From an uncultured Prochlorococcus sp. (GTDB taxonomy: Bacteria; Cyanobacteriota; Cyanobacteriia; PCC-6307; Cyanobiaceae): 64,000 nucleotides of DNA. Below the pieces are notes generated by a model, which was not told the origin of the DNA, searched no databases, and saw only the letters and a program-made list of their open reading frames with translations. The stretch is from NCBI GenBank assembly GCA_902518475.1, contig CABYGI010000005.1:1-64000 (forward strand), given 5' to 3'. Position 1 is the first letter of the stretch. Every line of letters begins with the position of its first letter. This document shows positions 1 through 8,837 of this stretch, one piece after another. The translations under genes were made by a program, and so were the position numbers.

Positions 1-239
1 TTTGTATCAGCTACATTCTTGAAGAAATCACAGTAAGCCATTAATTCTGATTCGGTTTCAACTTTAAGATTCAAATCATTAATTGTTTTCTTGGTATCAA
101 TTCTGTATCCATACCAATCTAGACAAACTTCTCTCTGCTTTTGGGTTTCAGAAATATTTTGAGTACCTATTTTGTTTGAGTTATTAGTACAACCCCAAAT
201 AAGAATCAGCAAAGGGGTATAGAAAATTAAATGCTTCAT
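1..239 (-). CDS. putative lipoprotein, C-terminus beyond window edge
   Basis: Minus-strand reading MKHLIFYTPLLILIWGCTNNSNK..., signal peptide plus lipobox-like LIWGC; open to position 1. Confidence 0.6.
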   Translation of the reverse strand, partial: MKHLIFYTPLLILIWGCTNNSNKIGTQNISETQKQREVCLDWYGYRIDTKKTINDLNLKVETESELMAYCDFFKNVADT

Positions 240-243
240 TATA

Positions 244-549
244 TTATTCGCGACAATTTTCTAATGATTGTGAAAAAGTCCAAGACGATTCTTCCATTGT
301 TGAAAGGTCAACTCTATGCGTTGCCATCCAGTCACCATTAGCTTCTACAAACTTTTGAACATTTCCTTCTGGAGCTTGATGAATGACAATAACTTTTTGA
401 GGATCTTCCTTACTTACTCCTCTAAAAAGTGGCTTAATAAGAAATTCAGAATGTCTTTTATCAGCTTCCTCACTATCAAATATTGCTGCCCATTCATCGA
501 AAGTGCTTTCAATTTTAAAAGTAAAAACTGATGTTATAGAACAAGACAT
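244..549 (-). CDS. conserved small protein, DUF3764-like
   Basis: ORF track; SITSVFTFKIESTFDEWAAIFDSEEAD...; five bases from the preceding lipoprotein gene. Confidence 0.55.
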   Translation of the reverse strand: MSCSITSVFTFKIESTFDEWAAIFDSEEADKRHSEFLIKPLFRGVSKEDPQKVIVIHQAPEGNVQKFVEANGDWMATHRVDLSTMEESSWTFSQSLENCRE

Positions 550-600
550 AATATAATATTATTTGTAGCCATAAAATAAGTCTCTTTAATTAAGGTTTGG

Positions 601-1137
601 TTAATTATCTTTAAACGGAATTAAAATAACTTTTTTTTCAAATTTGAGCCAACCTTTTTTTTCTAGTATTTTTAAATTTCTCGTTACGGTTACTCTTGTT
701 GAAGAAATTGAATTACCGATAATTTTATGGGTAAAATTAAATTCTTTTAAATTCAGATAAATATGTTTATCTTTTTTTAAGCCAATTATTGAGGATAAGT
801 ATAAAAGAAATTCTTTTAGTTTTTCTTCTGATTTTTTTATATTCCTTATTAATAAAAGTTTTTCTAATTGATCAATTCTTTTTAGACTTTTTGTTAATAA
901 GTCTGAAGATGAAAAAAATATTCCTCTTTTAATTGTTTTAATTTCGCAATTTGTCAACGCAATTAATTTAATATTTTTGTAGTTACATAATTCCAAATTT
1001 ATTACAACATTTTCATTTATTATCCCAACAATATTTTTCTTATTCTTGATTTTTGATTCCATTATTAATATTCCTGATTTGACTTCTAGAATTGTATTTT
1101 CTTTAAATACTATATTTTGCTTTTCAGGAATTATCAT
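601..1137 (-). CDS. CRP/FNR-family transcriptional regulator (possibly PtrA-like)
   Basis: C-terminal helix-turn-helix FTHKIIGNSISSTRVTVTRNLKILEKKGWL; degenerate N-terminal half. Confidence 0.65.
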   Translation of the reverse strand: MIIPEKQNIVFKENTILEVKSGILIMESKIKNKKNIVGIINENVVINLELCNYKNIKLIALTNCEIKTIKRGIFFSSSDLLTKSLKRIDQLEKLLLIRNIKKSEEKLKEFLLYLSSIIGLKKDKHIYLNLKEFNFTHKIIGNSISSTRVTVTRNLKILEKKGWLKFEKKVILIPFKDN

Positions 1138-1364
1138 ATTTTTATTTCTTAAAATGCATTTAAGATAAATTTATAAAGTTAAAAATAAATTAAAAATTAT
1201 TTAATTCCCTGGTCAAATCTGATTAAAAATTGACTAACTCAAAATAAATAAATCAGAATTTCAACTCTTTTTCTAAAATATAAAAAACCTATAAACTCAC
1301 TGTATTAATGAGTTTATAGGTCTCATAAACTTGCAATTTTTAATTGCTTACTTTAGTTTTAAAA

Positions 1365-3449
1365 TCAGAACTTAGCAATTTTCTTTTCCTCTGGTTCTTC
1401 AGGCAAGTTGAAAGTGAATTGGAAAACTTGTCCACCAGCATCACCACGTTCTGCAGCAACCGCACCACCTGATTCACCACGGGCTTGAACAACACCGATG
1501 AAGAGTTGATCGTCAGTGTCAATACTCTGAATGATCTCTTGTTCACCAGTTCCTGCAAGTTCATCCATAGAGTAGAATTTGCTTCCGAATAAACCATTTG
1601 ACTTCTTAGCTGTCAGAGCAGTTACGTTCCAAGAACCAGAGAACTCGGAAGTAGTTGCTTTGGAAAATGCACCACCAAGAGCAGATACACCTGCTTCATA
1701 ACGTGAAGAGTGCTTACCACCAGCAAGACCTAATAGGTAGCCAGTGTTCGGTTCACTTAAAGTCATATCTGACTCTTTGATGGGAAGTACATACTTACGC
1801 TCTCCAAAGTCGTTTCCAGAATCCTCATCAACGATAAGGAAAGAACCATCAGCGTGTTTAGTCCAATAAAGTCCATCTGGAGCAACCATTGCTGCCTTAT
1901 TTTTCTCAACATGAATTGCGGCAGAGCCATCCTTCACAACACCTTCACCACCAGTCTTAAGAACAAGAGCTCCATCAATGGCAGGAACAACACGAATACC
2001 AGTAGCAGGAAGGAATTCAGGGAGATCACCATCAGCAGCGTCTAGAGTGGCTCCAATGAAACCAAAATCGAAACCAAGAATCCCTCCTTTGTTAGTCATG
2101 TTCTGAACATAACGAGTACGGTTGATATCAGGATCTACTGCAGGGTGTTCGGCTTTTGAATCTCCGTTAAAGAAGGTGTAACCCTCAGGTTGTTCATCTG
2201 CTTGCTCCCACAACATCATCTCAGTATTGTTTACTGCGACTGGATTATCCCAGCCACCCCATTGATAGGAAGTAGGATAGAAACGACCCTCAAAGGAGTT
2301 AGGCGCATCAGCATTCTGCAGATACTCATCCATCATCTTTGCGGCAGGATTTGCTTCAAGACCTAGTGCAGCATAAGATTTTGTAGGCATTGCAAATCCG
2401 TAGATGCGACCGTAGAGCAAACCATTTCGTCCAAGGAAGGCATCGCGCTCATTAGCAGTAGAGTAATCAATCTCAGAACCATCAGGAAGACGATCCTTCA
2501 TGCCGACATAAACCTTAAGAGGAGCTGGTTCTTGATTGTGATTATAACCAGCACCAACAATAACAACATAGTCTTTGTGTTGAGGGTTGATTGGCATGAG
2601 TTTTTCATAACCAGTCTGACCTAAAGCAGGTGCAGTGTAGGCAACTTCGTTCTTAACATCAACAGCTATTGATGCAAGACCCATCGTTTTATCAGATTCT
2701 GTTCTACCAGTCTTTTTAGAGCCAGTGAACATACGACCGATTTCCCACTCTTCAGCAGTAAACCATACATCATCCTCAAGCCCTATGCCATTACCATATT
2801 TATTTGCTTGTTCATACCATGCACCACAAAAGGACTGTAGGAAGAAGTCGGCTTCAGAAAGTTTGTATTTATCTAGGAAAGGAACAATGCGTTGACTGGG
2901 AAGTGCTTGATTACCCCAGACTAAATTCTCCTTCGTTACTTCATCACCAAATACGTTGTAGATTGTGTTGAATAATTTACCAGAGTCCTTGACCATTCCT
3001 TCTGCAGAAGAACCATTTCGCATGAATTTAGCAAATTTTGCACGATCATAATCAATCGTGTGAATGTGAGAACCACTGAAAGTTACACCATTTTTCATAA
3101 CCCAGTTATAAGTCTCAGGGACTGGTGCTTTACCCATGGTCGCATAAGATTCGGACTGATAAACAACTCGAATAGTATCGTTATCAAGCAGATATGCTGC
3201 CTGTCCATCTGGATATCCAGTCAGTGCAAGTCCGTTGTCTCCTACTTCGCCAACAGTAGCGAGTGCTTTAAAGTTTCCATATGGGAAGTTAACGTTTCCG
3301 TTACTACCATCCAGGACTGGGTTCAAAGCAAGACCTGCTTCAGGAATTAGAGCTCTGGTCTCACCAATACGTTTTGTTTCTGCAAGAGTACTGGCAGGAG
3401 CTACTAGCATCGTGCCTGTTAATATCGCAGAAAAGAGTTTTCTTTTCAT
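1365..3449 (-). CDS. secreted PhoX-like alkaline phosphatase
   Basis: 694 aa with signal peptide (MKRKLFSAILTGTMLVAPASTLA), GLEDDVWFTAEEW segment resembling PhoX; GC visibly higher than its flanks. Confidence 0.6.
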   Translation of the reverse strand: MKRKLFSAILTGTMLVAPASTLAETKRIGETRALIPEAGLALNPVLDGSNGNVNFPYGNFKALATVGEVGDNGLALTGYPDGQAAYLLDNDTIRVVYQSESYATMGKAPVPETYNWVMKNGVTFSGSHIHTIDYDRAKFAKFMRNGSSAEGMVKDSGKLFNTIYNVFGDEVTKENLVWGNQALPSQRIVPFLDKYKLSEADFFLQSFCGAWYEQANKYGNGIGLEDDVWFTAEEWEIGRMFTGSKKTGRTESDKTMGLASIAVDVKNEVAYTAPALGQTGYEKLMPINPQHKDYVVIVGAGYNHNQEPAPLKVYVGMKDRLPDGSEIDYSTANERDAFLGRNGLLYGRIYGFAMPTKSYAALGLEANPAAKMMDEYLQNADAPNSFEGRFYPTSYQWGGWDNPVAVNNTEMMLWEQADEQPEGYTFFNGDSKAEHPAVDPDINRTRYVQNMTNKGGILGFDFGFIGATLDAADGDLPEFLPATGIRVVPAIDGALVLKTGGEGVVKDGSAAIHVEKNKAAMVAPDGLYWTKHADGSFLIVDEDSGNDFGERKYVLPIKESDMTLSEPNTGYLLGLAGGKHSSRYEAGVSALGGAFSKATTSEFSGSWNVTALTAKKSNGLFGSKFYSMDELAGTGEQEIIQSIDTDDQLFIGVVQARGESGGAVAAERGDAGGQVFQFTFNLPEEPEEKKIAKF

Positions 3450-3521
3450 TTTGTAATTTGCGAATTCTATAATTTAGGTGTGGTAACAATTTGTTTGTCA
3501 CAAATTAAAGATTTTTTATTA

Positions 3522-3541
3522 GGGTTAAATTAAATTTAAGT
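3522..3541 (-). promoter_or_regulatory. candidate Pho box upstream of the PhoX-like gene
   Basis: Minus-strand ACTTAAATTTAATTTAACCC has TTAA cores 11 bp apart, about 75-90 bp upstream of the start. Confidence 0.35.
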
Positions 3542-3699
3542 AATGTATAAATTCTGATTAGTATTAGTAAATAAAGATACGTAGCTAAAATTTTTTTAAT
3601 AATTAATTGACATTCAAATTTTTTTAATTATTTTAAACAAAAAATGTTTAACTTCTACTTAATAAAATTGCCTCATAAGTTAACTATGTATAAAAACTT

Positions 3700-4023
3700 T
3701 TGACTATGAAAAAACTTCTTTTAATAGTATTTTCTTTATCTTTTCTGTCCTCATGCAGTAATGATAAAGATTTTTTTGTTACCAAAGAAAATGCATTAAT
3801 TAGTTGCGGTGGGAAATCTCGTATTATCGAAAATGAAAATGAAGAGATAATTAATACAGAAGTCAAGGACTTAATAGATGGAATAGGTAAGTATGTGGAA
3901 TTTACAGTTGTAGAGACTGATAAGAAAGGCGGAAAATATAGAATTATTAACTGTTTTCCAAGTGAAGAGCCACAAGATTCAATAATAAAAACTATTAAGA
4001 CGAACTATAAATTGAATAAATAA
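3700..4023 (+). CDS. putative lipoprotein (start may be the second Met at 3706)
   Basis: MTMKKLLLIVFSLSFLSSCSNDKDFF with lipobox LSSC. Confidence 0.55.
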   Translation: MTMKKLLLIVFSLSFLSSCSNDKDFFVTKENALISCGGKSRIIENENEEIINTEVKDLIDGIGKYVEFTVVETDKKGGKYRIINCFPSEEPQDSIIKTIKTNYKLNK

Positions 4024-4059
4024 AGACTCTAATAAAGATCTTGAGGTTTGGATTCAGAT

Positions 4060-4119
4060 TTAAGAATTCTTTTTAGCATCCAGTTCGCTCTTCATTAGCC
4101 AGTAATTAATATCAGTCAT
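4060..4119 (-). pseudogene. possible 19-codon remnant of an EVE-domain N-terminus
   Basis: MTDINYWLMKSELDAKKNS*; cf. the EVE-family start YWLMKSEPD. Confidence 0.25.
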
Positions 4120-4454
4120 ATCAATTGGTTTAGAGAAATTAGAGTTGCTGGTATGGTGCTGGTATGACATTTTGTTAACTTTTTCATGATCCAGTCAAAA
4201 TCCAAAGCATTTGATTCAGTTTATCGAAAATAATCAGCCGAAGAAAGTTTAGAAAAAATATAGAAACAGATCACTAGAGACAGGCTTTTTTATTATTTCG
4301 AGCTGAAATCAAGAAATCTAGTATTTGCAATGCTTTTCAATAGATGAGTGTGGTTTCTATACCAGCAGAATTGATTATCTATACCAGCTGAATATATAAA
4401 ACTCAGTTATAGAATAGGTTGGACACTCTCCCATTGGAACTAAGAGCCTGAAGC

Positions 4455-4697
4455 TTAAGCTGCTTCTGGAGCGAATATTCTGCTGTTCTCTCTCCAGTAT
4501 CTACACCCCTTAATTAGATGATCACCTTGAGGAATAAGCTTTTGATGAAAGGGACAAGTAAGGATGGTGACACAAGAACTTGTCGTGCTGTACCTGAAGT
4601 GATTGCAAGTAATACAAATCTTCCGTCGTCTTCTTACTAATATTTCGTCCTCTAGATAACCCCATTCCTGCCAGTCCTCCATAGTAATATAGTACAA
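4455..4697 (-). CDS. cysteine-rich hypothetical protein
   Basis: ORF track, 80 aa; CITCNHF...CVTILTCPFHQ...GCRYW, putative metal-binding pattern. Confidence 0.5.
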   Translation of the reverse strand: MYYITMEDWQEWGYLEDEILVRRRRKICITCNHFRYSTTSSCVTILTCPFHQKLIPQGDHLIKGCRYWRENSRIFAPEAA

Positions 4698-4907
4698 GTG
4701 TACTAATATTTATAGCAACTTAATTAGCTATTGGTCAACAATTAGTTCTCGAGGGGGGCTATGGGGGATAAGTCCTTATTCGAAGGTATATATCATTGCC
4801 TCAGACATTTTTGTCTTTTTTATAGATTCGAACGTTGTATTAATATTCATTGCTTTTATTGAAGAAAAAATATTATTAAATTAATATTTGAAAAATATAT
4901 CAAGAAT

Positions 4908-6269
4908 TTGAATATTTCTAAGAAAAACATAATAATCCTAAGTTTTTTATTGCTTGGTTTTAATCAAATTTTTGCGGATAAATCTTATTCTGTAGAAATT
5001 AATTGTGATTCGCCTGTTTGGAAGAAAAAGGATAGATGTAAAGGTGAAAATTTATATAAAAGATTAGAGAAAATAGATGAAGAAACTGGCTTAAAAGTTG
5101 TAGAAATCGAAAAGGATATTGATTGGAAAAAGAAAAACACTAAAATACCTTTCTCAAGAATTGTGAAAAGGGTTTCAAAACTCGATGGCAGTTATGAATT
5201 AGCAGTTTTTGACAGAGATAAAAAATCAGATTTTAGCACAGGTTTTACTGAGTCATATATAACTAAATGGACTGGATCATATTTAAAGGGGGTGTATATG
5301 AGTTCAGGTGGATGCGGTTTCTGGACTTGTACTTATACCGCTCAGGCTTTTTATGATTTCCCCAATAATATAGAAATTTATATAAATGAGAGGAAGTTTA
5401 ATCTGTTTGGTAATAGTGGACAATTTTCTTTACCACAGTCTTTCATTAATTCTTTAAAAAAAGGGGACGAGAGTACAAAAATAAACCTTAAGGTTAAAAG
5501 TAGTGTGGGTAATAAGACTATTCCAATAGGGGAAAAAACGGTTGCTTCTTTAATAGATTTCTACAGTAAAAGTATTAAAAACTGGAACTTGCCTAAAGTT
5601 ACAATACTTCCTCAAAAAGTTTCTAAAAGGAAACTTGATACTGAAGAAATTGCAACATTGACATTACCATCAGTCGTTAAATTAAAAAATGCAAATGGTA
5701 GTGGAAGTGGATTTTTTATTAATAAGGAAGGCTTGATTTTAACTAATAGACACGTTGTTGTTGGCGGTGATAAAACATTTCAGATTATTTCTAATGATGG
5801 GATGAGAGTAGAAGGAGAAGTGGTTTATGTTGATAGGAATTTAGATTTTGCCTTAGTTCAATCTAAAAATTCAGATAAGGTTAAACCTCTGCCACTGTGT
5901 TATTTAAAATATCCAAATCCTGGTCAAAACGTTGTTGCTCTAGGTTCACCTCTAGGCTTGGCTGGTACTGTAACAAGAGGAATAGTAAGTGCAATTAGAT
6001 ATCCAACTGGAGAAGTTCTTGGAGATTTCGCACCAAATTATGTAACTTTAATTCAAACAGATGCTTCAATTAGCCCTGGAAATAGTGGAGGACCTTTAGT
6101 TAATAATAAGGGAGAAGTTATTGGAATTAATACTTTCAATGTACCTGGAGGAGGATCTGCTCAAAACCTTAACTTCGCTATTTCTATAGTTGATATTTTA
6201 AATGAATTAAATATGCAGAAACCTTATGCTCAGCAAAAATTAAATATTTGTGGAAATTTACCTAATTAG
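4908..6269 (+). CDS. trypsin-like (HtrA/DegP-type) serine protease with an unrecognised N-terminal domain, TTG start
   Basis: GSGSGFFINKEGLILTNRHVV, DFALVQ and GNSGGP form a catalytic triad context. Confidence 0.8.
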   Translation: MNISKKNIIILSFLLLGFNQIFADKSYSVEINCDSPVWKKKDRCKGENLYKRLEKIDEETGLKVVEIEKDIDWKKKNTKIPFSRIVKRVSKLDGSYELAVFDRDKKSDFSTGFTESYITKWTGSYLKGVYMSSGGCGFWTCTYTAQAFYDFPNNIEIYINERKFNLFGNSGQFSLPQSFINSLKKGDESTKINLKVKSSVGNKTIPIGEKTVASLIDFYSKSIKNWNLPKVTILPQKVSKRKLDTEEIATLTLPSVVKLKNANGSGSGFFINKEGLILTNRHVVVGGDKTFQIISNDGMRVEGEVVYVDRNLDFALVQSKNSDKVKPLPLCYLKYPNPGQNVVALGSPLGLAGTVTRGIVSAIRYPTGEVLGDFAPNYVTLIQTDASISPGNSGGPLVNNKGEVIGINTFNVPGGGSAQNLNFAISIVDILNELNMQKPYAQQKLNICGNLPN

Positions 6270-6322
6270 AATTTAGGTAATTTTTCAAATATATACTTTT
6301 TTGATGAGTGTGTTCATATAAA

Positions 6323-6361
6323 AGAGGGTTTTATCCCTCTATGTTAGATCGACTGTCAATC
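6323..6361 (-). terminator. terminator-like hairpin plus conserved GATTGACAGTCGATC module (copy 1)
   Basis: Minus strand GATTGACAGTCGATCTAACATAGAGGGATAAAACCCTCT then TTTT; near-identical copy at 12285-12324. Confidence 0.55.
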
Positions 6362-6363
6362 AA

Positions 6364-6486
6364 TTAGTAATTAATTAATTTTCTTTTTCCATCTCTAGTT
6401 TCTACTTTATTTATTCTTAACCCTATAAAAGCAGCCCAAATAACTGCAAATAAAATTGGTAAAAAAATGATTGCAAGTTTCATCAT
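6364..6486 (-). CDS. 40-aa single-TM protein
   Basis: MMKLAIIFLPILFAVIWAAFIGLRINKVETRDGKRKLINY*, followed by the hairpin module. Confidence 0.45.
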   Translation of the reverse strand: MMKLAIIFLPILFAVIWAAFIGLRINKVETRDGKRKLINY

Positions 6487-6557
6487 TGTTTTAATCCTGT
6501 TATTTGCTCAAAAGAATAACCTTTAAATAAATAGGAAAAAATAGGTACTTTATCTAA

Positions 6558-6827
6558 TTAAGCAGCATCAAATTCTTTATCATCTTCAAGCTCTCTCATA
6601 AATCTTTTATCTAATAAGTAATTTTCTATGAGCTCTGCTGCCATCTGTATCTCAGCAGCAGGTTCTTGTAGATCTTTCTCAAGTAACTAATTGTATATGA
6701 GCTCTAGATTGTTATTTTCATTAATTTGTTTATCGCTGTTTAATAGTTCTCTTATGTAGTTATATACAAGCTCTTGATCGTATCCACTTTCTCTAATTTC
6801 TTTCAACATTTCGTCTGGAATTTCCAT
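6558..6827 (-). pseudogene. small repeat-containing ORF interrupted by in-frame TAG
   Basis: MEIPDEMLKEIRESGYDQELVYNYIRELLNSDKQINENNNLELIYN*LLEKDLQEPAAEIQMAAELIENYLLDKRFMRELEDDKEFDAA*; stop at 6687-6689 (+ strand cta). Confidence 0.5.
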
Positions 6828-7125
6828 AATCGTAAACCCCCATGTGACATTTTTTTAGAGCAAATTAGAGCCTATATACGCATACTTACGAAAAAATAAG
6901 GAAAAAGCAAGAAAATTGGCAAAATATCGAGGTGTATAAATCTATTATTCGCAATAATTTATGGAAAAAAGTTAGAAGAAGACTTCTATATTTAGGAGCT
7001 ATTTTGAATACTTAATAGCCATCTGCCAATAAGAAAGAGGTGCAAGTAGTAAGCGTTTCATGAAAAAACAGCTAATGAAAATAGATTTTATTTAGGATAT
7101 AGGAACAAAATTTAGGGAGGATTAA

Positions 7126-7503
7126 ATGTCTATCATTACCGACAATACAGTGTTAGTCCATATCTACAGCGGTTTAGAATCCAAAAATAAAATAACTTTA
7201 GGTTTATTGGTTGCCCTTACTGCAGAAAAAAACGATCATAAAGTAACACTTTTTCTAGCGGGAGACGGAGTAAAAATATTAAATTGCAAAAAAGCTGGTG
7301 AAATAGTTGGTCAAGGTACTGGAGATTTATATGAACATCTTCAAAATTTAAAGAATTCAAAAATTACCATATATGTCTCAGGAATGTCTGCTAAATCTAG
7401 GGGTTACGATGAGAAGCTTCTAGATGGATACACTGCAGAGTTTGTTATGCCAGATGTTCTAGTTGAAGAATCAATTAAAGCGGATAGCGTACTTTGCTAT
7501 TGA
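7126..7503 (+). CDS. DsrE-family protein
   Basis: VLVHIYSGLESKNKITLGLLVALTAEKNDHKVTLFLAGDGVKIL; AGGGAGG upstream. Confidence 0.65.
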   Translation: MSIITDNTVLVHIYSGLESKNKITLGLLVALTAEKNDHKVTLFLAGDGVKILNCKKAGEIVGQGTGDLYEHLQNLKNSKITIYVSGMSAKSRGYDEKLLDGYTAEFVMPDVLVEESIKADSVLCY

Positions 7504-7506
7504 AAA

Positions 7507-7520
7507 AGGAGCTAATTACC
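7507..7520 (+). repeat. 14-bp direct repeat AGGAGCTAATTACC, copy 1
   Basis: Exact match to 8091-8104. Confidence 0.6.
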
Positions 7521-7784
7521 TATTATTTAAGATTGATTGTCAATGTAAATTTTCCTTATTTAATTTTATAAATTAAATCTTAAATTTTGTAGAGAAACTT
7601 ATACAGAAGTCGTTTTTATATAAGTTATATAAATCAAATTAAGTAGTCTTTTTTACCAATTCAATATACCTGTTGTTAAATAAATATATTTGTCCTTGAA
7701 AAGTCACTAAAAAATACTTTTTCTTGAAATAAAGATTGACAAGACATTCATAAAAAAAACTTTTATAAAACATTAACTTCTTTT

Positions 7785-8099
7785 ATGAATATGTTCCTAA
7801 CTAACAAGACTCGTTTAAAAATCAAGGATATTGTAAAGAGGATTTCACTAGATGAACCTGTCGCATTGGAAGAAAGAATTTATGTAGAAAAGTTTGCAAA
7901 ACATAATTCAACTATATGGACATGGCTTAAGAAAGCTAATAGCTTTAGGCGATATGGCAAACAAAAATCAGATGGAATAAATGGACTTATCCAGAATCTT
8001 GGCCTTGATGGTCTAGAAACTGAAAATCATTTCGATCCCAAAAATGATGATCTTGCTGATTGGTTTAGTGGATCTCCTGATTGGGTGAGGAGGAGCTAA
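7785..8099 (+). CDS. hypothetical protein (104 aa)
   Basis: ORF track; bracketed by two exact copies of AGGAGCTAATTACC. Confidence 0.55.
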   Translation: MNMFLTNKTRLKIKDIVKRISLDEPVALEERIYVEKFAKHNSTIWTWLKKANSFRRYGKQKSDGINGLIQNLGLDGLETENHFDPKNDDLADWFSGSPDWVRRS

Positions 8100-8104
8100 T
8101 TACC
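8091..8104 (+). repeat. 14-bp direct repeat AGGAGCTAATTACC, copy 2
   Basis: Exact match to 7507-7520; contains the stop codon of the 7785-8099 ORF. Confidence 0.6.
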
Positions 8105-8126
8105 CTTTGTTTAAAATAAATTCAAA

Positions 8127-8297
8127 TTAATAATGAAAAAAGGGAACTTCCTCAACTTTTCTAGGAGTATAATCACAAATTCCGAATTGCATACATTCCA
8201 TTTGAGCATCAGTTAGTTTTCTCTCAATTAATGACGTATCAAACAAACCACCAAATACATGTTGAATTTTATTTTTAATTAGATTTCTGTAAGTCAT
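8127..8297 (-). CDS. 56-aa hypothetical protein
   Basis: MTYRNLIKNKIQHVFGGLFDTSLIERKLTDAQMECMQFGICDYTPRKVEEVPFFHY*; GGGGG-type SD upstream. Confidence 0.45.
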   Translation of the reverse strand: MTYRNLIKNKIQHVFGGLFDTSLIERKLTDAQMECMQFGICDYTPRKVEEVPFFHY

Positions 8298-8485
8298 AAT
8301 TAACCCCCTTTTTAGAAGTTATTTATTATTAGTTATATATAAGATTCAAGAGTTTTAATACCTAAAATACAAATTATAAATTAATCTTTTTTAAAATATT
8401 TCACTAAATTAATAATCAGTATTTTTGCTCTAGGAAATTTTAATTAAAAACTCTAAGTTAGACCCACTGATTGAGGTTTAACTTC

Positions 8486-8593
8486 ATGAGTACTTACAAA
8501 ACGAAATACTTTAAAAACACAAAAAAGATCAATAACACTCTTTGGTTGGATAAATTAATTAATCAACTTGAAAAAAAATCAAAGGGAGTTTGA
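8486..8593 (+). CDS. 35-aa small protein, paralogue of 9392-9508
   Basis: MSTYKTKYFKNTKKINNTLWLDKLINQLEKKSKGV*. Confidence 0.45.
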   Translation: MSTYKTKYFKNTKKINNTLWLDKLINQLEKKSKGV

Positions 8594-8595
8594 TC

Positions 8596-8760
8596 ATGAA
8601 TACATTTAGAAATAAACAATTCAAAAATGAATTAGATCCCAAGTATGCTTTCTATGATTGTCTTCGTAGTTGCGAAATTAAGAGTAATTCTGAAAAGTCT
8701 TTAGAAGAATGCATCGAAAATTGTGAACCTAGTCCAGTACCAAAGAATCTCGATGGCTAA
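8596..8760 (+). CDS. 54-aa twin-CX3C peptide
   Basis: ...YDCLRSCEIKSNSEKSLEECIENCEPS...; two bases after the preceding stop. Confidence 0.5.
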   Translation: MNTFRNKQFKNELDPKYAFYDCLRSCEIKSNSEKSLEECIENCEPSPVPKNLDG

Positions 8761-8837
8761 AAATAGGAATTTAAACTCTATTCAATATCTATTCTGCCGT
8801 TATAAGGTTTTTATATTAATTTAAGGAGGGTAATCTT

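Noticed and set aside
1340-1597. 85-aa ORF overlapping the PhoX-like gene on the same strand
   Set aside because: Alternate frame of a confident gene with no SD or recognisable motif
3060-3456. Plus-strand ORFs antisense to the PhoX-like gene (also 1854-2045)
   Set aside because: Antisense to a well-supported CDS, no family features, explained by the higher GC there
4741-4790. G-rich run GAGGGGGGCTATGGGGGATAAG as a G-quadruplex
   Set aside because: Only two long G runs, short of a four-tract quadruplex motif
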